Origin: Purpureocillium takamizusanense
Taxonomy: Eukaryota > Ascomycota > Sordariomycetes > Hypocreales > Ophiocordycipitaceae
Direction: 5' to 3'
DNA: 64,000 nucleotides
Assembly (NCBI RefSeq): GCF_022605165.1
Contig: NC_063068.1
Coordinates: 1,426,001 to 1,490,000 of the forward strand
Below, piece after piece: positions 54,096 through 64,000 of this stretch. Position numbers and translations under genes: made by a program. Position 1 is the stretch's first letter; every line of letters starts with the position of its first letter. Below the pieces are notes generated by a model. The model was not told the DNA's origin, made no database searches, and saw nothing but the letters and a program-made list of their open reading frames with translations.

Positions 54096-55707
54096 TGTGG
54101 GCAGGCAGGTTTGTGTGGTGGACGAAACGAAACTGCGGGAAAGCTTGCGTCGTCGTTGACGTTGACTGGAAGTGGGTTTGCCGGAGCTCTCACTGCAGGA
54201 TTGAAGTCGCATGATTTCGGCACTGGGGGGGGGGGAGTTATCAGGCCAGTGATTGGCCAATGCTAGTGCGAGAGCTGAAATCACGTGATTGGAGAGACTT
54301 GGAAAAGCTATGACGATGTGGTGACTGCTGAGGCACGTTGGACTGGGGGTGGGGCGGGCTAGAAACCAGACAGTGCATCCCGACAAGGGGCGAAGTGTTC
54401 ACTGTGCGTGCCGGGCGTCGAGGCATCTTTTTGCGGACGCGGCTGCACGCGCCGCACTGACGCAGCATCATAGATCCTCGACTACATGAATGCAAGACAG
54501 GGAGGATGACGGATCTTGTCAGCATAAAAGTCGTGCTGTGGTCGGTCGACGGCCGGTGTCCCTTTGCGTAGGCGTCGTTGCAGCCGCTGCGGGTGGCTGC
54601 ATGTAGGTATACTACGAAGTATAGGTATAGTTGGCAAACGCTCATGCTTCTTCGATTGGAGGTTGCGGATGAGGCGGGCTAGGATGTTGCATGCAAATGC
54701 AACTCGTCCGTCCGTCGCTGTCTGTCCTCGATAGCTTCATGGTCCTTCTTTGACGCATTGACGCCGCTCATCAATCTCACTCACTGACTGGGAGGGAGCG
54801 TGCGAGCACACCCAGGACTGATCATCAATCGGCCAGCACCACCCGCCCAAGCCCTGGCAATTTCTGCTGCTCGACTAACCTGATAAATTACGCGGGTGCC
54901 CTACGCGACTCGGTACTGGTCAGCGCCCCTTACATGGGGCACCCCGACCCCAACCTTACCTCCTTCGCCTCAGCCTGTGAGCAGGCGGCCTGCTTGCCTG
55001 TTTGCCAGCCTGCCACTGCCTAGTCACCACCACCACCTCCTCACCACCATCGTCCAGCCCGCCCCCACAACGCAGCGTCAGTCCTCGCGTCGTCCCAGCC
55101 CCAAGACAAGGATCCCCGTCACAGCCGGCGCCCGGACCGCGAAGCGGAGGGAAAAAGAAATGATTGCTCGCACAATCTCTCACTCGTTTTGTTTTGACGC
55201 CATCTCTATTGCCGTCGCCTCCGTCTAGCCCTCTCCCGTCTCCTTGCCCCCCCTTCGGTCCTCTTCTCGATCTTGATCCCGATCATATTCCCCGTTTTCT
55301 GACCTTGCTGTTCAAACGCTTCGGATCCGCCGCTGTCACTCCTTTTTTTTTCCTCGTGATACTTCTCCCATTCTCTCGATTACTCTGTCAACCTTCGTCC
55401 CGCCGCCGTCCCACCGCCTTCCGAGTCTGCTTGCCTTCGAGTCGCCGTTTCGACTACGTACCCGTTTTTTCCCTCGATACAACTCGTTTTAATATCGGCA
55501 CACTGCGAGACGCGCCCGCCTTCTCTTCTCGAACTGGCCTGTTCCACTTCGCACGTGCGATCTTCGTAGCTCAGCAGCCGGTCATCTATACTCCCGTCGC
55601 CACGGGCGCCCCGCCGAACCCCGACCTCTCTTGCCCTGCCTTAGCACCCTTTAGAAACGGCTATGTCATAGCGCGAAAGCATAACTGTCAGAGACTACAC
55701 CGACATA
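54096..55707. promoter_or_regulatory. Divergent promoter region and long ERF2 leader
   Basis: 1.6 kb between divergent starts. TACGAAGTA lies at 54613-54621. A run of 10 G is at 54227-54236. The ERF2-proximal kilobase is pyrimidine-rich (CTCTCCCGTCTCC near 55231, TTTTTTTT near 55342), as in fungal 5' leaders. If transcription starts upstream of 55160, a 22-codon upstream reading frame (55160-55228) would precede ERF2. Confidence 0.45.
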
Positions 55708-57777
55708 ATGCCCGACTCGGATGATCCTTCGGCGGCGCCTGGCGTCAACGAGGGCCAGTCGGCGACAAAACGGCCATCCCGGCCCACGAGCGTAGTCTCA
55801 TCGCGCATGACTGACATTGCGAGCGACGATGGCGGCGAAACAAAGCCTCGCGACCCCACCACAAGGCAATCCAAGAGCATCGAGCCTGGATCCCGACCTC
55901 AGACGGCCAAAACAACAAATTCTACCAGAACTCCATGGCCGGCTCCTGCCGTTCGCAAAGGATACTCATCCGGGCCCACCGGTAAGAAGTCGGGCATCGC
56001 GGGGTCAACAAGCGCCATGCCCTCTCGAAAGCCGAGCCTCACCTCCCGAAGCCATGTCCCGTCCCTCACTTCAAATGCCTTTTTTCGGCCGATGAGCTCT
56101 CAAAAGCTCCAAGCGCATCGGGCAAATGTTGCGCGTCCGCCGGTCACGACGCAGCAGGTACAGCCCTCGCAGCAGCCGTTCGCCGATCTCGACGATGGAG
56201 CAACCGACCTGGGCGGCAGCGTCGTCAACCGGGACGTCACCGCCCCTACCATTGGAGCGCATCCAGGGAGGGTTAGCGGCGATAACGCGAGACTGCCATC
56301 TCGAGGCACGGAAGCCACGGAGCACGAGAACTTCGAGCGCACCATCGGCAACACGAGCCCGTCCCAGGGACACCACCCCACCGGTAGCCTGTCGGACAGC
56401 GTTCAGCCGCTGCAGGGGAGGCAAGAGGCTCGCGGTCACCTAACTCTCGACGCGGCCAAGGGCTCCCAGGACCGTGGACGCGTGCCGCCGAGTCCTCTTC
56501 GGTCGCCTCGCTCGTTCCGCTCGAGCTTCCTACTTCCAGGAAGAAGCGATCAGGGGCCAACAAGCCGGATTCGAAGCACAGAGGGTGCCGAGAAGTTGTC
56601 CTCTGTGAATTCGTCACCGCAGTTGCGACCCGTGGATTCCTACAACAGGCCGATATCGCGACCCCCGCCCACCCCGACAGGTGCGATTGTTGCAGGCCGC
56701 GTTCACCAGTTCTTTGACGGCAACACCATCTTTTGCCTAGGTGGTCGCTGGCAAAACACAAAAGACAAGCCTATCAACATCGCGACAGGCCTCTTTGTCG
56801 TGGTACCATGCGTGCTCTTCTTCGTCTTTGAGGCCCCGTGGCTGTGGGAAAACATCTCGCCGGCGATTCCCATTACATTCGCCTATCTCGCGTATATCTG
56901 CGTCTCGTCCTTTGTTCATGCCTCTGTTTCAGACCCGGGGGTAAGTTATGCAGGTGACTTTTTTTCCATGACGGCCAGAGACTGACGCTCGCTCCAGATA
57001 CTGCCCCGTAACCTCCATCAATTCCCCCCAGTCTTCGAGCACGACGACCCTCTGCGCGTGGGCCCTCCCACCAACGACTGGACCCTGATAAAGTCAGCCG
57101 AGGCCAGTGCGGCGGCTATGGAGGTTCCCGTCAAGCATTGCCGCACGTGCAACATCTGGCGGCCGCCCCGTGCACATCACTGCCGTCTCTGCGACAACTG
57201 CATCGAGACACACGACCACCACTGCGTCTGGCTCAATAACTGTGTTGGCAAGCGCAACTATCGATATTTCTTTGCCTTTGTCTCATCCGCAACTCTCCTT
57301 TCGGCCTATCTCATCGCCACAAGTTTGGCCCAGGTTTTACTGCACAAGACGCGAGAGAACGTGTCTTTCCGCAGCGCCATTGACCACTTCCGCGTCCCCT
57401 TCGCCCTCGCCGTCCTCGCCTTCGTGGAACTCCTCTACCCTGCCGCGCTCATGGGATACCATCTATTCCTCATGGCAAGGGGTGAGACCACGCGCGAGTA
57501 CATCAACTCACACAAGTTCCCCAAATCGGAGCGTTACCGCGCGTTCAGCCAGGGCAGCATTCTGCGGAATCTCATGGCTGTACTGTGCCGCCCGCGCCCG
57601 CCGACATACTATCGCTTCAAAAGCAAGTACCTGCAGGGTGACCAGCGGCTCGGCACTCACCGCAAGCACCGTATGCACCGAAACTCCCAGGGGCTAGAGA
57701 TGGACCCTGTGCATCCGGCTTCCTCACCGAGCGGCTTCCAGGGGCCTGTGTCGCTGCGCCAACAAAGCCGAGGATAG
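55708..57777 (+). CDS. ERF2: DHHC palmitoyltransferase Erf2
   Basis: Exons 55708-56940 and 56998-57777 (57-bp intron GTAAGT...CTCCAG, phase 0), 670 aa. It attaches palmitate to Ras and other proteins in the ER/Golgi, normally with Erf4. The first 320 residues are Ser/Pro/Arg-rich and disordered. Then FFDGNTIFCLGGRWQNTKDKP, typical of Erf2, precedes helices 1-2 (ATGLFVVVPCVLFFVF; TFAYLAYICVSSFVHA). The cysteine-rich domain is complete: KHCRTCNIWRPPRAHHC, LCDNCIETHDHHCVWLNNCVGKRNYRYF, with D484-H-H-C487 catalytic. Helices 3-4 follow (FVSSATLLSAYLIATSL; ALAVLAFVELLYPAALM), then the TTxE-like GETTREYIN and a basic tail. Neighbour KAP95 is convergent. Confidence 0.95.
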
Positions 57778-59441
57778 ATCGCCGGCTTTGTCTGAGAACC
57801 ACTTCTCGGCTCGTGTTCACTCTCACACCCCCAACATCCGTTGCACGGACCCCTCGACATCTCCTTATCCTTCGTGTATCCAAATAACTCTACACACCTG
57901 ACCGGTCCGCGATTCTTGCGTCTCGCGCATCCATCGTCTGGGGTCGACTCACTCACTCTCTAATGTCTGCAACATCACGTTCTTTCCTTGAATGTCCCTT
58001 ATTATACCCTCTGCACATAAGCCGTCGTCATTTGCTGTACTACCTATCATTGTGTCGTGCTTTCTTCTTTATTTGTCACCTTCTCACTGCCCGCTTGGTA
58101 GCTAGCGTCTCTATCGTGCGGCAGGTTATTATACAAGTCTTTCCACGCTGGGATAATGTACATGGCAAAACGGGAGCGGCGGTGGTAGCGCTCCGACAGA
58201 GCAGTTGAAACCCGGGTTTGGCGCCCAAAGCGGCGAATGGCGGTACGTACGTTTTAGTAGGCGAAGGTCATCATCCGTCGGTAGAGCAAGCGAAGCGAGT
58301 GCGCAATGGAAGAACCGTCCGTGGCCCTGCACGCAAAATGGAAGAGCGAAAACAAGCGCAACTTTGGTCTGCAAACCTCTCTCGTGCGACACGTCGCATC
58401 ACATGCCTGTCCATCTCTGTCTTAATGTCTACCCGAAGTAGCGTTCTGTACCCTACAACCGTGACAAGAGGCCGGAGCCTGTCTCTGGGTCGCGATCCGT
58501 CGCAACAGAAACCGACACTCCCACTCCTTATACACACAACGGCGGATCAATCGCATCTTTGGACTTTGCTAGCCTGCTATTGTGAACATTTTGAAGAATC
58601 AGTCTGCGAGATTCAGACCAGCCTTCGCTCTCATCCTGTCGCGACACACCGCAATGCCCAATAGAATAGTGTGCAGGGTAGCCTCCATGGCCTCGACACT
58701 CCATTTATGGGGACCAAAGACAGACATTCAACAACAAGGCACAAAGCACGCTGGGTAAGAGCCTCAACTGTATTCGTCGATACTCTACGTATAACATCTC
58801 GAGACTAATGCGTGGACGGGAGTTCACCCTATGCATCAATCTTCTCGCCGGCGTCCTTGTATCCCGGTTCCCCGACACGCTCCTTGTGAGGTCTCAGCCA
58901 CTTCTGTTTGAAAAAGCCAGCCCAACAACCTTGAAACCCGCCGCGCGCCTGTCTTGAAAAATCATAGCCCGTTCACTTGAAGGGCATCCAAGATAGACAC
59001 GAAAGACCAAGTAACGAAAAGGCAAGCAACGCGGGTAAAATGCCTGTACTCCCAATCCTCTCTACATGACTTTTGTGTCGCCACCGCTTCTTTCTTGGAA
59101 ATTCGGGCGCGGGGCATTACATGACTTCTCTATTCCACCGTGTAGACTCGAAAGAGGAAAATGGGTGCAATGAGGGGGTGGATGTGTGGGGAGGGGGAGA
59201 AACACACGTTACGCAGGGGGGCGAATGTAATGCTCATGGGTGGAGGGGGTATTTGGATTTACTGTAGTGTCGTGGGGGGGCTATATACACGTGGAAGCGT
59301 CGTGAGGATCGTTGTTGGTGCGGTGTCGTGCGAGGGGGTATTTGGCGTTCAGTAAGGATCGCCATAGGGAACCGGAGGACGGGCTGCAGGCTGGACGTGG
59401 CTATCGGAGCTCATGACTTTGCGAGTGAGTCGTGATCAGGG
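57778..59441. other. Convergent intergenic region ERF2 / KAP95
   Basis: 1.66 kb between two stop codons. The first half is pyrimidine-rich, the second has G-rich patches (GAGGGGGTGG near 59173). Short random open frames only; no RNA gene recognised. Confidence 0.5.
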
Positions 59442-62400
59442 TCAGGTCTGAGCCATGACGGCCTGTGCGCCGCCGACCTGGCGCTTAACCTGCTCACGAG
59501 CCCATCGGGCCGTCTCAATCGTCCGAGACTGGAACTCGCGGTTCGTCTTGGTCTCCTTGATCATGGCAGTGAGCCAATCCTGGCGAAAGGCGTCGACGAG
59601 CTCCCCATTGGGATAGGCATCAGCCAAGTCACTACACCAAAGAGTCAGCGTCAAAGTCTTGCCTGCAGAAGGTGTGGAGTGCTGCTGGAACTTACCCAAT
59701 GACGCCCATGCATGCGCGCATAAGGGCCTCGCTGCGGTTCATGTCGTTGGCAATGCTGCTAAGGAGGTTGAAAATGGTCGAAACATAAGGCTGGAGGACT
59801 TGCGCTGCAACAGTGTTAGCTCTGAGTACAGTAGACCGGCATCCGGAGGGGGGAGGGGTCATACTCTTCCCGCTGGCCTTCATGGCACCAATGATACCAC
59901 CCCAAGCATCCATGATGCCCTCTCGCAGTGAGATGACGTAGTCGAACATCTCATACGGGCCCTCGGGAGCGGCGGACACTGTGGACGCCTGCTCCAGAAC
60001 CTGAGCCACGACAGACAGGTATGTCTCGAAGTGACCCGCGATGGCGCCAGCAATGTCACCAAAGCACTGCAGAATGGCAGGCTTGAACTGGTTGGAAAGC
60101 GTCGGGCTCTGTAGGGAAAAGTCGTTAGCAACGGGTTTCTTTTCAGTTTCGTCATAATGACCACCGGAGAGAGGGCCACGGACCCGCAAGTTGTTGAGCA
60201 GGTGGTTCATGAAGTTGTCGCAGTACGGCTGGCTGCGCTCGCCCATGGAGCGAGTGATGTCGCTCACGAGGCCAATAGCCATGGAGCAGAGGCTGGGTTC
60301 CTCCTGGTTGCTAAGGGCGTTGTTCAGGAACGGCGAGAAGGCATCCATGTACTTGATGAAGTCCTCTTCCATCGACGTGGACAGCGCGCTGATCGTGGCA
60401 AAGACTGCCTCGGGAACGCTCGACTTTCCACCCACGGTGCTGAGTATCTGCAGGAGGATTTGCATGATGCGGTCTCCCTGAGGGGCGATTTCTTTGTCAA
60501 GACGCAAGATGATGGCCTGCAGGACGGTGCACAGACTGTTTTGCATCTCCTCCAGAGTAATCTTGTCCTCAACACTGACGACTTGGGATTGCAGCGGCAC
60601 AGTGTCCTCCAGTCGCTTGAGGATGAGCTCGGACAGCGAGGCAACCGCCTGAAGACTCTCGGTGGCGGCATTCTGAACAAAGACATTGAGAACCTCGTAG
60701 GCAGCCGTCCGGACGGAGGCATCGACCTCCGTTCGGCCAGTGACGTCGAGTAGGGAGGTGACGGCCTGGTTAAAGTGAGGCGTGATGGGGTTCGCCGCGG
60801 AGGTGACGTCACCAGCGAAGCGCTCAGCAAGGTTCATCAGTGCCCAGCAGCACGAGGGAGCCATCTTTGCGTTGCTCAGGAGGCCCTTGAAGAGAGACTC
60901 GATCAGGGTAGGGAGATGCTGGTTGGGGTCGATGGCCTCAGAGCAGGCCTCGGTAACGCGGCCGAGGGCATAGGCGGTCGAGTCCTTGACCTGGAGTGAC
61001 TGATCGTCCATCATAGAGATCAGGATAGGAAGAGCCTGCTTGACGATGGGGTCCAAGACCTTCTCGTCAGGACCCTCCATAATGGCGCCGAAGGCCGAGA
61101 CGGCGGCGTCTCGGTTGTGCCAGTCCTCATGACGCAAGTTGGCCTCGACAAACTGGAGCACAGGCGCGATGATGCTGGCGCCAACGGCCTGGGAATACAG
61201 CTGCAGGCACTGGTAGGCCGCGCGGGACAGGTTGTACTCGTCGTCAGTGGCGTCCTCGTCCTGCTTCGTGAGCAGCATCAGAAGAACGGGGATGACTTCG
61301 TTGGCGGCGACGCGGGCAAAGTTGAAGAAAGGGCGCATTTGATCAGCGCTCTCGACCTGCGAGTTATCGTCCTCGATGGAGAGCTCCTCTTCACAGACGG
61401 TGCTCCAAAACTCGACGGCGAGCTTGGCCACATCCTCGTCGTCCGACTTCATGCCAAGAATGGTGAGGCCAAACAGAGCCTTCTCCATGTAATAGCGCAT
61501 ATTATCGTAGTAAAGATTCATGATGCGGTTGAGGCAGCCAAAGGCGCCCTGTTGAATGCGGGAATCGTCGGCTTGAGTAGCCTCGCAGACGACCTGCATA
61601 ATGTAGTTTCGTTCGCCCTCGTGCTTGAAGTTGTTGGCGACAAACTCAAGAGAGTCGCCAAGAGCCGTGACGGCGGCAAGGCGGACCTCGGGGTTGGTCT
61701 CTTCCTTGCGAGCACCCTGCACAACAGCCGTGAGGATGGCGTTGGAGTGAGCCACGAGGGCAAGACGCAGCTCCGAGTCCTGGCTCTCGCAGATGTAGCC
61801 AATAGTGGTAAGAGACGCCTGCTTCTGGTGGTCGGCACCTTCGCTGACATTCTTGACGAGGAAGGGCATCAAGTCATTCCACTGATTGCGGGGCAGTTCG
61901 ATGGCGGCGATGGATGAGACGACCTGGGCGGCGGCGGCACCGGCTTGGGCGCTCGACGAGGAGAGCGTCTGCAGCGTCAGCTCCTTGACGCGCCTCTTGG
62001 TATCGTCGTCCGTTTGTTGCAGCCATTTCGCTTGCAATTCTTGATGGCGGGTGAAATCTCTGGCTGTGAACGCGTTCTTGAGGGCGATACCGGCGGCGGC
62101 CCGGATAGAGCTCTCCGCTTGCTCGTTGGCTAGTTCTTGGACGAGAGTCGCGAGGTAAAGGGGCTGCAAGGCGAAGAGTCGGTTAGCACAGGTGGCATCA
62201 ACCGCAGGACGGGGGAGGGACGTACGAAATTGCTCTCGGAGGCTTGGTGGAGTTGCTGTTCGGCGGCATTTCGCAGGTTCGCGTCTGTGTGCGGCAACGA
62301 GGGCCATTCGTTAGCTCAGGCGATCGTGGTCGATGGACGCCGACCTGGGATAAGGGACGACGAGGCAGCGCGTGGCACACGCTGCCCTCAGTCCTCTTCT

Positions 62401-62520
62401 CCCTGCGGGCAAGGGAAAGCAACAGAACCCGCGGCGGCCAGCGGCCAGGCGGGGGCAGAATCTTGACTTACCCGGAGACAGCGAGTTGGCGAGCACCTGA
62501 TTAATCTCTGAGCTCGACAT
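59442..62520 (-). CDS. KAP95: Importin subunit beta-1 (karyopherin Kap95)
   Basis: Six exons: 62520-62472, 62284-62226, 62163-60184, 60108-59865, 59804-59696, 59631-59442; all phases close; 876 aa. It carries importin-alpha/NLS cargo through the nuclear pore and releases it on Ran-GTP binding. Built of about 19 HEAT repeats, visible as paired helices throughout. Key stretches: MSSSEINQVLANSLSPD then ANLRNAAEQQLHQASESNF; the importin-beta N-terminal region PLYLATLVQELANEQAESSIR-AAAGIALKN; the acidic loop SIEDDNSQVESADQM; DWHNRDAAVSAFGAIMEGP; and the C-terminal TARWAREQVKRQ. The fourth exon (SPTLSNQFKPAILQCFGDIAG) is reached by splicing a 75-bp intron that is itself open in frame, so unspliced reading would insert 25 foreign residues. 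Length equals that of fungal Kap95. Confidence 0.97.
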
Positions 62521-64000
62521 GATTGCGGGTCGCGGAGCGTCTTGTCATGCGGCGACCCCTTCTGGTGCGTGTGTGTGCGTGGTGTTTTGTTGGTTTTTGC
62601 AAAGGAGGGACAGACACCCCAAGACGGCGCACGCACGTGTGTGTAGGTACTTGGGTAGGCAGGCTGTCCAAAGGCGGAGTCGAAAACGCGGCCAGGCGGT
62701 GGGGGGTGGTAAACGGTTTTGGCAGAGGAAGAAAAAAGGTCGAGCAAGCTGTGTGAGTCGGTCGGCCCGCGGGGGAAGTGGACACGGAGAGGGGGGGGGG
62801 GGGATTGAAGGAAAACAGAGGAGCGAGGAGGGGTGGCTCCAGGCGGCGGCGCGGCGCGTGGGCGGCGGCTGTCTGTCTGTCTGTCGAGGTGTGGGCGGCG
62901 GTGTGGCCCTGCGTGGGTGGTCTTTTCGCGTGCAACAAGCGGTATAACAGGGACCCGAGCTGTTGAGGCCGAAAAGGACTGGACCAAGGCGAATGACGAC
63001 GAAGATGATGGTGAAGCTGGAGGAAAGTTTTGGCTCGGCGTCGACAGCTTAGGGAGAGGAGGGAACCTAGGCAGGAGGGAGGCGAGCGAGCGCTTTCACC
63101 AAGGATGGGTCCAGGTCCGAGTCCAAGGCGCAGGTACAGTGCTGTACCTCTGATGAGGGAGGGTTCGTCGGCAAAGGGGGGGACAGCACTTGCAGGGTGT
63201 CGCGCGTTCACGGCAGTGCTGCAGACCGTGAGACTTGCTGGTCGGCACCCAAAAGAGGGAGTGGATGGGGGAGGAGGCCACAGTACAGTAGGTACATCCA
63301 CTAACGTACCACTGAGGTCGGCCAGCGCAGTAAGGTAAGGTACCTGTAGTAGTACTACTAATAAGGCAGTGGAGCTGGAGCTGAGCACACCCAGCTGGCC
63401 GCCGGACGTGCACCACCACCCGCAGCGCGCCCTCCATGTGCTGCATTCAGTTTCCTACTACAGTGGGCGATGGGGGGGGGCACGGGCGGTCACCTCCCAG
63501 GATGGGCATTTGGGGCTGCTATCACGGGCAAAGCCCTCTAGTCGACACCTGGGAAACGGAGACCCAGCGTTGGCCATTAGCGCTTTCATCCCTCAACTTC
63601 AAGGGATTCACTGTCCGCGAGCTGGTGCTTGCTACGCGTCTTGGCGGACTGGAACCCTGTGCAAATTGGCGGGATTTGCCGCGACCTGGGCCGCCCAGGC
63701 CCCCAGAGTTCTTTCCTCATTCGGGGCCAATGTCTGTGCCAAAAAGTCGCTGGGCCAACTAATGCCACTTAGTACGTACCTAGACAGTACCTAAGGTACA
63801 CCTACCTGCAGTGCCTTGGGGTGCGGCAATGCAACACGCACGTGAAACCCACCAGCGAGACACGGAACGGCCCAGGAATCCACGCGATTCTATCCGTAGA
63901 GACGAGGACAATAAAACGTACGCCTAAGAGACACCATTTCGTACTCTCGCGTCACAGAGCTCGCGAGAGGCAAAGCTGCGTAGCAGCAAAAACACATGCA
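62521..64000. other. Region upstream of KAP95 to window end
   Basis: 1.48 kb including the KAP95 promoter. Contains a run of about 14 G near 62791-62804, TGTCTGTCTGTC at 62872-62884, and AGTACTACTA/GGTACGTACC-type words near 63350 and 63772. No gene can be supported; open frames on both strands are random. Confidence 0.5.

Noticed and set aside
60109..60183. In-frame continuation through KAP95 (25 extra residues, starting VRGPLSGGHYDE)
   Set aside because: It is a stop-free intron: it has GTCCGT donor, GCTAAC branch and CTACAG acceptor, and importin-beta proteins join NNLR directly to the following SPTLSNQFK-type stretch.

Overview
The window is nuclear DNA of a filamentous ascomycete, most likely a Sordariomycete and perhaps Hypocreales. 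The signs are GC-rich genes with short (about 50-230 bp) GT-AG introns carrying CTRAC-type branch sites, Pezizomycotina-type proteins (PTH11-like receptor, OCH1, BBE oxidase, SUMT, DHHC Erf2), and one roughly 3.9-kb block of almost pure A/T with the marks of repeat-induced point mutation (RIP). The order assignment is inference. I place 21 protein-coding genes, one gene relic and one mobile-element complex; exon boundaries were worked out by hand from splice signals, reading phase and family conservation.

Layout. 1-20.2 kb: 3' end of a septin (+), a Bax-inhibitor-1 protein (-), ceramide synthase (+), a mitochondrial-type acyl-CoA synthetase (-), OCH1 mannosyltransferase (-), then a PTH11-like seven-helix protein (-) and an amino acid/choline-type permease (+) that share a promoter region. 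21.8-31.8 kb is the accessory part: an intact cytochrome P450 (+), a RIP-mutated tandem LTR element with three LTRs, the last two exons of a peroxisomal acyl-CoA ligase (relic, +), an unrecognised four-exon gene (+) and a secreted BBE-type FAD oxidase (-). 32.9-62.5 kb is a housekeeping stretch: RSM22 (+), siroheme methyltransferase MET1 (+), a ferric reductase (-), MIC19 (+), TYW3 (-), PAPS reductase MET16 (-), phosphoserine phosphatase SER2 (+), a small mitochondrial membrane protein (-), palmitoyltransferase ERF2 (+) and importin-beta KAP95 (-).

Main discoveries. (1) The A/T block resolves into LTR(173 bp)-internal-LTR(173 bp)-internal-LTR(173 bp), bounded by a perfect 5-bp target duplication TTTAG. 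It has a primer-binding site resembling the anticodon arm of initiator tRNA-Met (a Copia-type trait), a purine tract before each downstream LTR, an 18-bp minisatellite present in about 27 copies in one unit and 3 in the other, and a 456-bp nested insertion. Once the last two are subtracted, the two internal regions differ by 1 bp or so. (2) Just right of it lie the C-terminal exons of an AMP-binding CoA ligase with a peroxisomal AKL tail. Because the target duplication shows a simple insertion 43 bp after the P450 stop, the ligase body was lost independently of the transposon. Together with the P450 and the BBE oxidase this looks like the worn edge of a specialised-metabolism locus. (3) MET1 and MET16, both of sulfate assimilation, lie within about 12 kb of each other.
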